A stretch of 55,604 nt of DNA from Burkholderiales bacterium. GTDB taxonomy: Bacteria; Pseudomonadota; Gammaproteobacteria; Burkholderiales; Burkholderiaceae_B. Shown piece by piece: positions 11,136-20,512 of this stretch. The DNA lies in NCBI GenBank assembly GCA_021299735.1, contig JAJTEM010000026.1:1-55604 (forward strand). The letters are read 5' to 3'. Every line of letters starts with the position of its first letter. Within the stretch, counting starts at the first letter, position 1. The translations under genes were made by a program, and so were the position numbers. The notes below the pieces were generated by a model. That model was not told where the DNA came from. It was given only the letters and a program-made list of their open reading frames with translations, and ran no database searches.

Positions 11136-11733
11136 TATTTGCCTCTGGCGCCACAAGAAAGTGCTCGCGGTAAAAGCGTAGTTCGTCGATTGATTCGTGA
11201 ATATCGGACAGTGCAGTGTGCTTCGTTTTCTTGACAAACTTTCGAGCCGTGCTGGGGTTCCAGCGCTTGCACAGTTCTTTCAGCGTGCTTACATCCAGGT
11301 TCCGGTAGTGAAAGTAGGCTTCCAGCTTTGGCATGTACTTGGCCATGAAACGGCGGTCTTGGCAAATGCTGTTGCCACACATGGGGCTTTTGCCCGGGCC
11401 AATGTATTTTGCCAAAAACTCAATCAGCAATTCCTCCGCCTGGGCCTCGTCAATGGTCGACTCTTTCACACGCGCAGTCAGGCCGCTTTTGCCATGGGTG
11501 CTGGTGTTCCAGGCATCCATCCCGGCCAGCACTTCATCGGTTTGGTGAATGGCCAGCACCGGCCCCTCTTCCAATACGTTCAGCTCACTGTCGGTGACCA
11601 CAACAGCCACTTCAATCACCTTGTCATTGAAAGGGTCTAGTCCCGTCATCTCCATGTCAACCCACACCAGTCGATTGTCGTCGCGGGGAATCTTGATTTG
11701 AACGGGGGTGGAACTTGGCGTGGCTTGTGACAT
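11092..11733 (-). CDS. orn: Oligoribonuclease
   Basis: This 213-residue DEDDh 3'-5' exonuclease degrades RNA dinucleotides, including pGpG from cyclic-di-GMP turnover. The first metal-binding motif is [26 protein letters not shown] holds the conserved substrate-pocket segment, and [21 protein letters not shown] holds the terminal His and Asp. Most Orn proteins end near the REHF motif. This one carries about 20 extra Pro/Ala-rich residues, and that tail is exactly what overlaps the end of the MATE gene on the other strand. Length is otherwise normal. Confidence 0.97.
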   Translation of the reverse strand: MSQATPSSTPVQIKIPRDDNRLVWVDMEMTGLDPFNDKVIEVAVVVTDSELNVLEEGPVLAIHQTDEVLAGMDAWNTSTHGKSGLTARVKESTIDEAQAEELLIEFLAKYIGPGKSPMCGNSICQDRRFMAKYMPKLEAYFHYRNLDVSTLKELCKRWNPSTARKFVKKTKHTALSDIHESIDELRFYREHFLVAPEANTNQLPPQSPAAPAP

Positions 11734-11827
11734 AATTTAACTAGGCTGCTTCGAAGTTGAATTCTAAGGGAAACGTATTGTCTCACAGGCACTGAAGCGC
11801 AAATTAATCCAAGGGTGGTAGCAAGAA

Positions 11828-13084
11828 ATGGTTTTTACTGAAGTGTTTGTTGTGGCTGTGGTTTTAAGCGTTGCACTTCGCCTTTACCTGGCCAGTCGCC
11901 AGGTGCGGCACATTGCACTAAACCGCATCCAGGTACCCGCAGAATTCAGGGAGCAAATCAGCCTGCAAGATCACCAAAAGGCAGCAGATTATTCCATCGC
12001 AAAAACCCGCTTGGGCATGCTCAATGTGCTAATTGAAGCCACCATCTTGATGGGCTTTACGCTGCTGGGTGGCCTGGAATGGATTCAAAGCTTCACCAGC
12101 AGCACTGCTGAAGGTATTTTGGCAGGCCTGTTACTAATTGCGGTGGTGGGCTTGATTGGGAGCGTGCTCGACCTGCCCTTGGCCTATTACAAACAGTTCG
12201 TGCTTGAACAGCGCTTCGGTTTTAACCGCATGAGCAAAGGCCTTTTTGTTGGCGACTGGTTCAAAGGCCTGTTGGTGGGGGCATTAATTGGTGGCCCACT
12301 GGTGCTCGCTGTGTTGTACCTGATGCGTGAAGCGGGCCAACAGTGGTGGGTTTACGCTTGGGCGCTTTGGTTTGGTTTCAGCCTGCTGCTGATGTGGCTA
12401 TTCCCCACTGTAATTGCTCCAATTTTCAATAAATTCACACCGTTGGAAGACGGTGCTACCCGCCAGCGTATTCTGAATTTGCTTAAGCGCTGTGGGTTTG
12501 ATTCCAGCGGCCTTTTTGTGATGGACGGCAGCAAGCGATCAAGCCATGGCAATGCCTACTTTAGTGGCATGGGCAAGGCCAAGCGAATTGTGTTTTTTGA
12601 CACCCTGCTTTCACGCTTGAACGACGATCAAATTGAAGCCGTGTTGGCGCATGAACTTGGGCATTTCAAGAAGAAGCATATTGTGAAGCACCTTGCATTT
12701 TCAGGCATTGGTAGCCTGGTAATGTTTTATGTGCTGGGCCTTTTGGCCAACACGCCCTGGTTTTACACCGAACTGGGCGTGAACCCAGACCTGGCCAATG
12801 GCGCACAAGCCATGGCTTTGGTGTTGTTCATGATGGTGCTGCCCTATTTCACTTTTCCAATGCGCCCGGTGATGTCTTGGCTTAGCCGCAAGCATGAGTT
12901 TGAAGCCGATGCGTACGCCGCGCAGCAAAGCGCGCCACAACACTTGGTGAGTGCTTTGGTGAAGTTGTATCAAGACAATGCATCAACCCTGACGCCAGAC
13001 CCGCTGCACTCGGCGTTTTACGACAGCCACCCGCCCGCTTCCATTCGAATCAGCCGTTTGAACAGCTTACAAGGTGCCCGATGA
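11828..13084 (+). CDS. M48 (Ste24/CAAX prenyl protease-like) zinc metallopeptidase
   Basis: This 418-residue integral-membrane peptidase has the zinc site HELGH (in VLAHELGHFKKKH) and the downstream glutamate ligand in SRKHEFEADAYAA. Several membrane segments flank the catalytic region. The long N-terminal part (EQRFGFNRMS, in the loop before the third membrane span) matches Ste24-type M48A enzymes rather than the shorter HtpX. It probably takes part in membrane protein quality control, since bacteria have no prenylated CAAX substrates. The stop overlaps the start of the next gene (ATGA), indicating coupled translation. Confidence 0.92.
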   Translation: MVFTEVFVVAVVLSVALRLYLASRQVRHIALNRIQVPAEFREQISLQDHQKAADYSIAKTRLGMLNVLIEATILMGFTLLGGLEWIQSFTSSTAEGILAGLLLIAVVGLIGSVLDLPLAYYKQFVLEQRFGFNRMSKGLFVGDWFKGLLVGALIGGPLVLAVLYLMREAGQQWWVYAWALWFGFSLLLMWLFPTVIAPIFNKFTPLEDGATRQRILNLLKRCGFDSSGLFVMDGSKRSSHGNAYFSGMGKAKRIVFFDTLLSRLNDDQIEAVLAHELGHFKKKHIVKHLAFSGIGSLVMFYVLGLLANTPWFYTELGVNPDLANGAQAMALVLFMMVLPYFTFPMRPVMSWLSRKHEFEADAYAAQQSAPQHLVSALVKLYQDNASTLTPDPLHSAFYDSHPPASIRISRLNSLQGAR

Positions 13085-13461
13085 GTACGAATCACATCGC
13101 TCGGCCTCAATCGGACTGGCTGCATGTGCAGTGCCAACACCTGGGTGAAGGCCACGCATGGAGTGCCGACGAAATCGAGGCGCAGCTTGATGAGTTTGAC
13201 TATTGGTCTGTTGAATTCGACGCCCAAGGCAATACTGCCCTTTTCCTTTGGCGGCAATATGCCTTCGCCAATTTTGAAGGTGAGAAGCTGGCTGTGCATG
13301 CCATTACCCATTTGGCAGATGATGAAGACCACCACCCCGAGGTTACCTTCAGCTACAACCGGGTTAAAGTTCGCTGGAACACCCACAGCGCGAATGGCAT
13401 CACCAACAACGACTGGGCCTGTGCTGCCAAACTTGATGATGCGCTGAAACACATTGGCTAA
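13081..13461 (+). CDS. Pterin-4-alpha-carbinolamine dehydratase family protein
   Basis: This 126-residue protein of the PCD/DCoH family dehydrates 4a-hydroxytetrahydropterin and so helps recycle the cofactor of phenylalanine hydroxylase. The active-site signature is visible: paired histidines in DDEDHHPEVTF, then VRWNTHSANGITNNDWACA. The N-terminal part (SDWLHVQCQHLGEGHAW) is longer and more divergent than in the smallest members. No phenylalanine hydroxylase gene is nearby. The start overlaps the M48 gene by 4 nt and the end overlaps rsgA by 8 nt, so the three are co-translated. Function as PCD is likely but not certain. Confidence 0.8.
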   Translation: MSTNHIARPQSDWLHVQCQHLGEGHAWSADEIEAQLDEFDYWSVEFDAQGNTALFLWRQYAFANFEGEKLAVHAITHLADDEDHHPEVTFSYNRVKVRWNTHSANGITNNDWACAAKLDDALKHIG

Positions 13462-14446
13462 TTCATCACTCAACAAACTACGCCCAGCCTACAAGGGCAA
13501 ACAAACCGGCAACCACGGCAAGAATTCTGGCAACCCGGATTTATTGAATGCATTGGTGGTAGCCAGCTACGGACGCCATTTTCTGGCACGTGATGACAGC
13601 GGTACCATTTGGCAGGTTTATGGCAAGGGCAAACGCCGGGAAGTGGCCGTGGGGGATGAAATTATTATTTTGCCCAGTGGCGATATGCAGGCTTGGGTAG
13701 AAGATATTCAGCCCAGAAATAACCTGGTGTACCGTTCTGATGCGCTAAAAAGCAAAATGTTTGCAGCCAACCTGGACAGTGTGCTGTTGATGCTGGCCAT
13801 CAGCCCGCCTTACTCGCCCGAGCTGTTGGGCCGCACGTTGATCGCCTGCAAACATGCCGAAGTGCCGCTGACCATTCTGTTCAACAAAGTGGATATTCTG
13901 GAAGGCGACACCGAAACGCTTCAAGCGGTAGAGCAGGAACTGTTTGAAATCACCCTGGGTGAAGTGCCCACACACTATATTAGTGTGACCGAACGCCCTG
14001 CTGAAACTCAGGCGCTGCTGCGCCCTTTGCTGGAAGGCAAGCGCACACTGATACTTGGGCAATCGGGCATGGGTAAATCAACACTGATCAACCTGCTGAT
14101 ACCCGGTGCTCTTGCAGCAACCAATGAAATTTCAATGGCTTTGAATGCGGGCAAACACACCACCACGCACACCCAAATGCACTTTGGCGCAAATGGCCTG
14201 GAGTTGATTGACTCACCCGGATTTCAAGCCTTTGGTTTACACCACCTCAGCGAAGCCGATTTGCTGAATGCCTTTACCGATATTCGCGATGAAGGCAACA
14301 AATGCCGCTTTGCCAATTGCCAGCACAAACGCGAACCCGATTGCGCCGTGAAGAACGGCCTGGAGAATGGCTCCCTAAGCCCTGCACGCTACGAGCTGTA
14401 CCAAATGTTGAAAGCCGAACTCGCTGAAGCTAGCCAGAATTACTGA
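13454..14446 (+). CDS. rsgA: Ribosome small-subunit GTPase RsgA
   Basis: This 330-residue circularly permuted GTPase assists late maturation of the 30S subunit. An OB-fold comes first (RHFLARDDSGTIWQVYGKG). The permuted G motifs follow: NKVD (G4), then LGQSGMGKSTLIN (P-loop), then DSPGFQAFGL (G3). A C-terminal zinc-binding segment follows (CRFANCQHKREPDCAVKNG). The start is TTG at 13454; no ATG is available before residue 77, far inside the OB-fold. It overlaps the preceding gene by 8 nt, which suggests translation by coupling. Confidence 0.96.
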   Translation: MANSSLNKLRPAYKGKQTGNHGKNSGNPDLLNALVVASYGRHFLARDDSGTIWQVYGKGKRREVAVGDEIIILPSGDMQAWVEDIQPRNNLVYRSDALKSKMFAANLDSVLLMLAISPPYSPELLGRTLIACKHAEVPLTILFNKVDILEGDTETLQAVEQELFEITLGEVPTHYISVTERPAETQALLRPLLEGKRTLILGQSGMGKSTLINLLIPGALAATNEISMALNAGKHTTTHTQMHFGANGLELIDSPGFQAFGLHHLSEADLLNAFTDIRDEGNKCRFANCQHKREPDCAVKNGLENGSLSPARYELYQMLKAELAEASQNY

Positions 14447-14468
14447 GCCGAATTACCAAACCAAGCAA

Positions 14469-15482
14469 TTACGGCAAGCTGCTGGGCAACCACCCAAACA
14501 AAGCAAACGCGAAAGCCACAGCAAGCCACACAACGGCGCACTTGAAAACAAGTTGGCGGAACTGTTGCAAGGCTTGCACCTGGTTTTCTTCGTTCAACAA
14601 CTGCCCTTCCGTTGCAGCTTTTGATGCAGCATCGAATGCTGCCCCGCCCACCAAGCCGACTGCCGTAAAAAACACCGCAGTCAGTGGTGCACGGTTTGAA
14701 AAACGGCTGTGGTTTTTTGCGGTTCGCCAGGCCAGGGCGGCATCGTCCAGTTGCGCCACCAAACCCACGGTAAAAGCCAGCAAACGGGCTGGCAACCATT
14801 CCATGGCAAACAACACAAACCGCGGGCTGATTGCCGCTTTCAGTTTGTTGGCCTCCCACGCCTCTTGCATACTGGGGCGCTCGTGCGCAAAGGCCTGTGC
14901 CAACCACTCATCGCGCTCCCGAATTACGCTCCAGTGAGTCATCAAATAAACCACTAACCCCATTGGACCAGGCAATGCCAAAAACCAGAAAAACAAGCTG
15001 AAATACTGACGCAATGCACGCTCGGTGCCATGGTAAATAGCTTGAAAAACCAATTCACTGGGGCGGTGAACTACTGGCTCGCTGCCGTCGTATTCTTTCA
15101 TCCAGATCAGCAACAATTCACGTGCTCGAAAAAAATCGCCTTGATTCAAAAATAGCTGCGCATTGGTGAACACTACGGCAAAGTGCCTAAAACGCAAACC
15201 ATACAGCAACAAAAACACGGCAAAAAAACCAGCTGCGAGCGGAGAAATAACCCAAAGCACCTGGTACAAAAAATACACACCCAATACCCAAATTAGCATG
15301 GGCACCAGCCACTGCAAGTGCGCATAACCTGGCGCCCCCAGGGCTTCCAGGTTAATTTCGAGCTCATGGTTAAAACTGTTCACTTTGCTGCGCAAACGGG
15401 TGAACACACCATCAGAGAGAAAGGTTTCACATACCACGGCAATCAGCAAGGCAAGGTAAGACAACGCTTTAACCCTTTGCAT
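14469..15482 (-). CDS. CobD/CbiB-like membrane protein
   Basis: This 337-residue polytopic membrane protein has an overall pattern like the CobD/CbiB family: N-terminal spans, then RARELLLIWMKEYDG, then RALRQYFSLFFWFLALPGPM. True CbiB attaches aminopropanol to cobyric acid, but no cobalamin genes are present. This branch is found in betaproteobacteria beside a NUDIX gene, and its real role is unclear. An AmpE-like regulatory function is an alternative. The start overlaps the upstream NUDIX gene by 14 nt on the same strand, so the two are translated together. Confidence 0.7.
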   Translation of the reverse strand: MQRVKALSYLALLIAVVCETFLSDGVFTRLRSKVNSFNHELEINLEALGAPGYAHLQWLVPMLIWVLGVYFLYQVLWVISPLAAGFFAVFLLLYGLRFRHFAVVFTNAQLFLNQGDFFRARELLLIWMKEYDGSEPVVHRPSELVFQAIYHGTERALRQYFSLFFWFLALPGPMGLVVYLMTHWSVIRERDEWLAQAFAHERPSMQEAWEANKLKAAISPRFVLFAMEWLPARLLAFTVGLVAQLDDAALAWRTAKNHSRFSNRAPLTAVFFTAVGLVGGAAFDAASKAATEGQLLNEENQVQALQQFRQLVFKCAVVWLAVAFAFALFGWLPSSLP

Positions 15483-16080
15483 TCAGAAAGTGATACAGGT
15501 TGCGCAACATGGCTGCAGTGGCACCCCAGATAAAATAATTTTTTTGCTTCACAGGGCACTCGTAAGGCATAGCATAAAAAGTGCGTGGACCCAAGGGAGT
15601 TTGCAAGCTGCGCTGCTGATGGTTGTCCACATTCATCAAAAATGAAAGGGGCACCTCGAATACCTCTTCCACTTCGAATGTATCGGGTGCCAATGTAAAG
15701 CTAGGTTGTACCAACGCAACCACTGGCGTCACCATGAAATTGGTGGCTGTTTGGTACACCGGCATGGTGCCAAGTACTTCAATGAAATTGCGCGCCAGTC
15801 CAGTTTCTTCAAGGGTTTCACGCAAAGCGGTTTCAACTGGACTTTTATCTTCGGGTTCACAGCGACCACCCGGAAAACTGATCTGCCCGGCGTGGTCGTT
15901 CAGGTGAGCGGTGCGCAGGGTGAGTAGCACCTGAAGTCCTTCGGCACGCTGAACCAATGGCACCAGGACAGCTGCATCCGCAGGGTCTCGATCTTTGAAA
16001 AAACGTTCTTCCAGCGGCTCGGGCTGCCAAGGCAATTCGGCCATGGCAAAACGGGCACGCAACAATTCCGCAGACCACAT
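15469..16080 (-). CDS. NUDIX hydrolase, probable coenzyme A pyrophosphatase (NudL-like)
   Basis: This 203-residue enzyme has the Nudix box in the spacing of the UPF0035/CoA pyrophosphatase subgroup: FPGG, 14 residues, then RETLEETGL. The preceding segment, LLTLRTAHLNDHAGQISF, is the subgroup signature that distinguishes it from other Nudix hydrolases. The predicted reaction splits CoA into 3',5'-ADP and phosphopantetheine, perhaps to remove oxidised CoA. It is the first gene of a pair with the CbiB-like gene and follows the UbiH-type gene by 18 nt on the same strand. Confidence 0.88.
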   Translation of the reverse strand: MWSAELLRARFAMAELPWQPEPLEERFFKDRDPADAAVLVPLVQRAEGLQVLLTLRTAHLNDHAGQISFPGGRCEPEDKSPVETALRETLEETGLARNFIEVLGTMPVYQTATNFMVTPVVALVQPSFTLAPDTFEVEEVFEVPLSFLMNVDNHQQRSLQTPLGPRTFYAMPYECPVKQKNYFIWGATAAMLRNLYHFLNAKG

Positions 16081-16098
16081 GGGTAAAAACGCTCCAGA

Positions 16099-17289
16099 TT
16101 AAACAGCCAGGCCGAATAGCATTAACTCAGCGAACTGCTTGCGAAGGGGTGGCGTGAACTCCATCACGTTCAAAGCCATTTGTCGGCCCGCACCCAGCAA
16201 AGGATTATGATTGGAAAAACCTTTCACCATCCAATCTGTCATTTTAACCACCACCTGCCGATCAGCCACTCTGGATTTCTCAAATTCATCAAGGGCGGCA
16301 CTCAAGCGATGTTCTTGTGCAACAGTTGAGGGGTCGATACTGCGACAAAGCTGCACCGCATCGCGCAAACCCAGGTTCAAACCTTGCCCAGCCACCGGGT
16401 GCAAAATTTGCGCAGCGTTGCCAATTGCCACACGGCGGCCTTGCACCAGTTTGTCGCGCCAGTTCATGCCCAAGGGAAAACTTTTTCGCGGGCCAATGTG
16501 TTCAATGGTTACTCGCCGGCCAAACTGCTGCCGAAGTTCGGCAGCAAATTCAGCATCGCTGCAAGCCAATCGCCTTTGAACCTGCGGCAACGGGGCGCAC
16601 CACACCAAGGAATACTGGTGTTGGTTTGTTGAAATTGGCAACAAAGCCAGCGGTCCTTCCGATGTGAAACGCTCGAAAGCCAGGGTGTTGACACCTTCCA
16701 GCAAACCGGGCTCCACGTTCAAAGTCACTTCACTGACCAAGGCCCATTGATCGTAGTCCACCACTTGGTCGCGTTCGCCAGCATCGCCGTACAAACCGCC
16801 TTCAGCATCCACGCGAAGGCTCACGGTGTACTCGGTACCATCCTCAAGCTCAAGCACCTCAAGAGAGTCGACTGCACTGCGGTGTGCGTACTTTACATTG
16901 GCCGGGCGGAAAATTTTTACCCCTCTGCGTTCAAGCGACGCCGACAAACAATTCACCAAATCGCCATAGCGCACAGTCCAACCCAGCGCTCGCAATCCCA
17001 ACTCGTCGGCCTTCATGCGCACCTGGCCGAAACGCGATTGCTCGGAAACATGAATGTGATGAATAGGTGTGGCATCTGCTGGAAAACCGAGGCTGGCCAA
17101 ACGCAAACGTGTGGCATCGGATAGTGCAAGAATTCGTGGGTCGCGTGCGGAATCCTCCAGGGGCTTGGCATCAAAAATGGCAATGCGATCAGCACGTTCA
17201 CCCCAAGTGTTGGCAAGCCACCCGGCGAAGGCCAAACCCACTGGGCCTGCGCCCACAATGGCCACGTCAAAATCGGTGTACGAAGTCAT
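16099..17289 (-). CDS. FAD-dependent monooxygenase, UbiH/VisC/COQ6 family
   Basis: This 396-residue flavoprotein has the N-terminal dinucleotide fold (VAIVGAGPVGLAFAGWLA), the middle motif RYGDLVNCL and the C-terminal FAD signature GNAAQILHPVAGQGLNLGLRD. The last is diagnostic of ubiquinone-ring hydroxylases. It most likely hydroxylates an octaprenyl phenol intermediate in ubiquinone biosynthesis. Which ring position (UbiH, UbiF or UbiI type) cannot be told from sequence alone. Pairing with pepP, 7 nt upstream, is the classic pepP-ubiH order of gammaproteobacteria and supports UbiH. Confidence 0.88.
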   Translation of the reverse strand: MTSYTDFDVAIVGAGPVGLAFAGWLANTWGERADRIAIFDAKPLEDSARDPRILALSDATRLRLASLGFPADATPIHHIHVSEQSRFGQVRMKADELGLRALGWTVRYGDLVNCLSASLERRGVKIFRPANVKYAHRSAVDSLEVLELEDGTEYTVSLRVDAEGGLYGDAGERDQVVDYDQWALVSEVTLNVEPGLLEGVNTLAFERFTSEGPLALLPISTNQHQYSLVWCAPLPQVQRRLACSDAEFAAELRQQFGRRVTIEHIGPRKSFPLGMNWRDKLVQGRRVAIGNAAQILHPVAGQGLNLGLRDAVQLCRSIDPSTVAQEHRLSAALDEFEKSRVADRQVVVKMTDWMVKGFSNHNPLLGAGRQMALNVMEFTPPLRKQFAELMLFGLAV

Positions 17290-17296
17290 GAATGGT

Positions 17297-18685
17297 TCAG
17301 GCTGCCTTGCTGCTTGTTTTTTTGTGGGCCTTCATCGTGGCGTGAATTTCACTGACTGTTTTGGGCGCATCGGCGGTGTAAATGTCGCAGCCTTTCTGGG
17401 TTACCAAGGCGTCGTCTTCAATGCGTATACCAATGTTTTCAAAATGCTTTGGAACCCCTTTGCCGGGGCGAATGTACAGGCCGGGTTCAATGGTGAGCAC
17501 CATGCCGGCTTCCAGCTTGCGGCTGGTGTGGGGCGCAACGCCGTCTTCAGGTTTTGCAGCCGGGTCTCGGTAACTACCGCAATCATGAACATCCATGCCC
17601 AGCCAGTGGCTGGTGCGGTGCATGTAAAAGCGTTTGTAAGCACCGCTTTCAATAGCTTCGTTCAGGCCCATTTTCAACAGCTTCAAATCAATCAAGCCTT
17701 GCGCCAACACTTTCACTGCCGCATCGTGCGGGTCGTTAAAACGCGCACCGGGTTTTGTAGCATCAATTGCTGCGTACTGTGCATTCAACACCACTTCGTA
17801 TACAGCTTGCTGGGCTTTGCTGAACTGGCCATTGACAGGGAACGTTCGGGTGATGTCGGATGCATAACAATCAAGTTCACAGCCAGCATCGATCAACAGC
17901 AAATCCCCGTCACGCATTTTGGTGTCGTTGGCACGGTAGTGCAGCACACAGGCATTGGCGCCCGAAGCCACAATTGAACCGTAAGCAGGCGCTTCCGAGC
18001 CGTTTTTGCGAAACTGGTACAGCAACTCGGCTTCCACTTCAAATTCAAACTGGCCGGGCTGGCACACCTGCATTGCCGCAATGTGTGCCTGAGCTGAAAT
18101 GCTTGCAGCGCGGCGCATAATATCGATTTCAGTTTTGTCTTTGATCAAACGCATTTCATCCAGTGAATGGCTTAAGTCGAGCACGGCGTGTGGCGCTGAA
18201 ATGCCTGCGCGGGCTTTGCCACGCAGTGTTTTCAGCACATCGGCCACCGCAGCTTCCAGGCTTTCGTCTTCACCCAAACGCAAAAACACCGCAGGCTGAT
18301 TGGCCAAAGTGTCGATCAAATGTTCTTCAAGATCTTCGATGCTGTGGGCTTCGTGCATGCCAAAAGCCGATTGGGCGGCTTTGGGGCCAAAACGGAAACC
18401 TTCCCAAATTTCTCGCTCTTCATTTTTGTCGCGGCAAAACAGCACCGAACGGGAATCACCGTTGGGTGGCACCACCAGCGCCAAACAAGCCTCGGGCTCG
18501 GGAAAACCGGTGAGGTAGTAAAAATAACTGTCGGAACGGAAGGCGTAATCGGCATCGCGGTTGCGCATGACTTCCATGCCCGATTGAACCAGCGCAACAC
18601 CACCGCCCATTTTTTTCAATCGGCGTGCCAGTTGCTCACGGCGCTTTGCGTAAATCAGGGGGTTGTGGGTTGGGTACCTGCTCAT
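17297..18685 (-). CDS. pepP: Xaa-Pro aminopeptidase (aminopeptidase P)
   Basis: This 462-residue cytoplasmic M24B metallopeptidase removes N-terminal residues preceding proline. The dinuclear metal ligands are visible: Asp in LLIDAGCELDCYASDITRTF, His in HRTSHWLGMDVHDCG, Glu in LTIEPGLYI and Glu in NIGIRIEDDALVT. The N-terminal creatinase-like domain (DYAFRSDSYFYYLTGFPEPE) has the E. coli PepP pattern. It sits between murU (1-nt gap) and the ubiH-type gene (7-nt gap), within a continuous minus-strand operon starting at amgK. Confidence 0.95.
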   Translation of the reverse strand: MSRYPTHNPLIYAKRREQLARRLKKMGGGVALVQSGMEVMRNRDADYAFRSDSYFYYLTGFPEPEACLALVVPPNGDSRSVLFCRDKNEEREIWEGFRFGPKAAQSAFGMHEAHSIEDLEEHLIDTLANQPAVFLRLGEDESLEAAVADVLKTLRGKARAGISAPHAVLDLSHSLDEMRLIKDKTEIDIMRRAASISAQAHIAAMQVCQPGQFEFEVEAELLYQFRKNGSEAPAYGSIVASGANACVLHYRANDTKMRDGDLLLIDAGCELDCYASDITRTFPVNGQFSKAQQAVYEVVLNAQYAAIDATKPGARFNDPHDAAVKVLAQGLIDLKLLKMGLNEAIESGAYKRFYMHRTSHWLGMDVHDCGSYRDPAAKPEDGVAPHTSRKLEAGMVLTIEPGLYIRPGKGVPKHFENIGIRIEDDALVTQKGCDIYTADAPKTVSEIHATMKAHKKTSSKAA

Positions 18686-18686
18686 G

Positions 18687-19382
18687 CTAGTGCTTCCTTG
18701 CTGAATTCAATCGTTGGTTCAATTCTTCAAGCCGTTCTGGTGTACCAATATCCATCCAGAAACCGTTGAACAACTCACCTTCTACTTTGCCTGCTGCCAT
18801 GGCCTGGCGCAACAGTGGCGCAAGTTTTGCAAGCTCGCCAATTTTTATGCTGGTGAACAAATCAGGGTGATACACCCCGATGCCTGAAAAAGTGAAGGCT
18901 ATTTCACCTTGATCCGGCTGTTTTACAGCAGTACCCTGCAAAGCAAAATCACCTTTTGGGTTGTGCTGCGGGTTGGGCACCATCACCAAGTGGGCCAAGC
19001 GGCCTTCAGGCCATGAACTTGCAACTTCAAGCGCGCGGGCCACCGGCCAATCGCAAGCAACATCACCATTAATGACCAAAAACGGGGCATCGCCCAGCAT
19101 TCCCAAGGCTTTGCGAATACCGCCTGCGGTTTCGAGCGCAATGGCTTCGGCGGAATAAACCAGCTTCACACCCAAGGCCGAGCCATCGCCAAAATATTGT
19201 TCTATTTGTTCGCCCAAGTGGGCGTGGTTGATCACAATGTTAGTAATGCCCGCCGCCGCCAAAGCCTCAATATGCCATTGCAACAGGGGTTTTCCGCCTG
19301 CGGGCAAGAGGGGTTTGGGGCAATGGTCAGTTAATGGGCGCATACGCTCACCACGCCCTGCCGCCAGAATCATCGCCTTCAT
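18687..19382 (-). CDS. murU: N-acetylmuramate-1-phosphate uridylyltransferase MurU
   Basis: This 231-residue nucleotidyltransferase has the sugar-nucleotide signature MILAAGRGERMRPLTDHCPKP at its start and FLVINGDVACDW for the metal-binding Asp. In Pseudomonas, MurU converts MurNAc-1-phosphate plus UTP to UDP-MurNAc, a recycling route that bypasses de novo synthesis and gives intrinsic fosfomycin tolerance. It directly abuts amgK, which makes its substrate. It could be mistaken for a mannose-1-phosphate guanylyltransferase, but the amgK neighbour and divergent lptD match the Pseudomonas arrangement. Confidence 0.92.
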   Translation of the reverse strand: MKAMILAAGRGERMRPLTDHCPKPLLPAGGKPLLQWHIEALAAAGITNIVINHAHLGEQIEQYFGDGSALGVKLVYSAEAIALETAGGIRKALGMLGDAPFLVINGDVACDWPVARALEVASSWPEGRLAHLVMVPNPQHNPKGDFALQGTAVKQPDQGEIAFTFSGIGVYHPDLFTSIKIGELAKLAPLLRQAMAAGKVEGELFNGFWMDIGTPERLEELNQRLNSARKH

Positions 19383-20426
19383 TTAAAACGTATATCCCAC
19401 TTGTACAGCCTTGTTTTCAAGACGATCCAGCAAGAGCAACAAAGGCTTGAAGGCAATGTAGCGACCAGCGACCAGGCGCACATAACGCAACACAAGGGGC
19501 AAATCATTCAGGTACTGGGCTTTGCCGTCGCGGTAATTCAACCTTGCAAAAATTCCCAGAATCTTCAAATGGCGTTGCAAACCCATGAAGTCGAATTGGC
19601 GATAAAACTCACCGGGGTCTTCACAAATGGGCAAACCAGCCTTGCGGGCAGCTTCCCAGTAACGCACCGTCCAGTCTAGGGTTTGTTCCTCGGGCCATTC
19701 AATATAAGCATCGCGCAGAATACTGACCAGGTCGTAGCTCATCGGGCCTTTCACGGCGTCCTGAAAATCGAGAATGCCGAATTGCGGCTCCTCACCTGCA
19801 GGGCTGGTCAGCATCAAGTTTCGGCTGTGGTAGTCACGGTGAACAAACACCTGGGGCTCGGCCAGCGCGCTTTGAATCAGCATGCCTTTGATACTGTCCA
19901 GCCAATTTCGTTCCTGATCGGTCAGCTCGGCACCATAGTGCTTACCTACATACCAATCATCGAACAAATTCATTTCCTGCAACAGTTTCTCAGCCCCATA
20001 AGCAGGTAAACCGGTGCAGGCTGTATTGGCTTGCAAGTGCACTAAATCATGCAAAGCCTGCATGTAAAAGGCATCTTTCCTGTCGGGCTGGGCTTTAAGG
20101 GCCTGCAGCATGGTGGTATTTCCAAAATCCTGAAGCAGCAAAAAACCGTCTTCAGGGTTTTGCGCCAATACATCGGGCGCCTTGGAACCACCTTGGCGTA
20201 GCAAAGCTGCCACATGCACAAATGGGCGCACATCTTCCTTGTCCGGCGGTGCGTCCATCACAATGAGGGTTCGCGCGTTATTCCCCTCGGTAACCCGGAA
20301 GTAGCGGCGAAAGCTGGCATCACTGGACGCGGCCTGCAAGGTTTGCAGGTCAAACTCAAAACCATTCAGGCTGGTTAGCCATTTTTTCAACATTTCTTGA
20401 CGCAAGGCGCTCATCAAACCGTCCAA
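19383..20426 (-). CDS. amgK: Anomeric MurNAc/GlcNAc kinase AmgK
   Basis: This 347-residue kinase has the aminoglycoside-phosphotransferase fold. SSDASFRRYFRV forms the glycine-poor nucleotide loop seen in this family, FVHRDYHSRNLML is the catalytic loop and GILDFQDAVKGPMSYDL carries the metal-binding Asp. AmgK phosphorylates MurNAc at the anomeric position for cell-wall recycling. The next gene, murU, begins on the base after its stop codon. It is divergent from lptD with a short shared promoter region. The alternative, true aminoglycoside resistance, is unlikely given the context. Confidence 0.92.
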   Translation of the reverse strand: MDGLMSALRQEMLKKWLTSLNGFEFDLQTLQAASSDASFRRYFRVTEGNNARTLIVMDAPPDKEDVRPFVHVAALLRQGGSKAPDVLAQNPEDGFLLLQDFGNTTMLQALKAQPDRKDAFYMQALHDLVHLQANTACTGLPAYGAEKLLQEMNLFDDWYVGKHYGAELTDQERNWLDSIKGMLIQSALAEPQVFVHRDYHSRNLMLTSPAGEEPQFGILDFQDAVKGPMSYDLVSILRDAYIEWPEEQTLDWTVRYWEAARKAGLPICEDPGEFYRQFDFMGLQRHLKILGIFARLNYRDGKAQYLNDLPLVLRYVRLVAGRYIAFKPLLLLLDRLENKAVQVGYTF

Positions 20427-20428
20427 TC

Positions 20429-20457
20429 TCTTTAATTTGTAGTTAGTTGCCTATAAT
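20429..20457 (+). promoter_or_regulatory. Candidate promoter of lptD
   Basis: A consensus -10 hexamer TATAAT lies at 20452-20457, between the divergent amgK and lptD genes. The -35 region 17 nt upstream (TCTTTA, 20429-20434) is weak. The hexamer falls inside the longest possible lptD reading frame, which argues that the true lptD start is downstream. Confidence 0.5.
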
Positions 20458-20512
20458 AGTAGGATCCAATGGCGCTTGTTCGACCCGTCACCTATTTGAG
20501 TACATACCCAGC

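Noticed and set aside
17069..17977. 302-codon plus-strand frame across ubiH and pepP
   Set aside because: It is antisense to two well-supported conserved genes and spans their junction; the product looks like no known protein.
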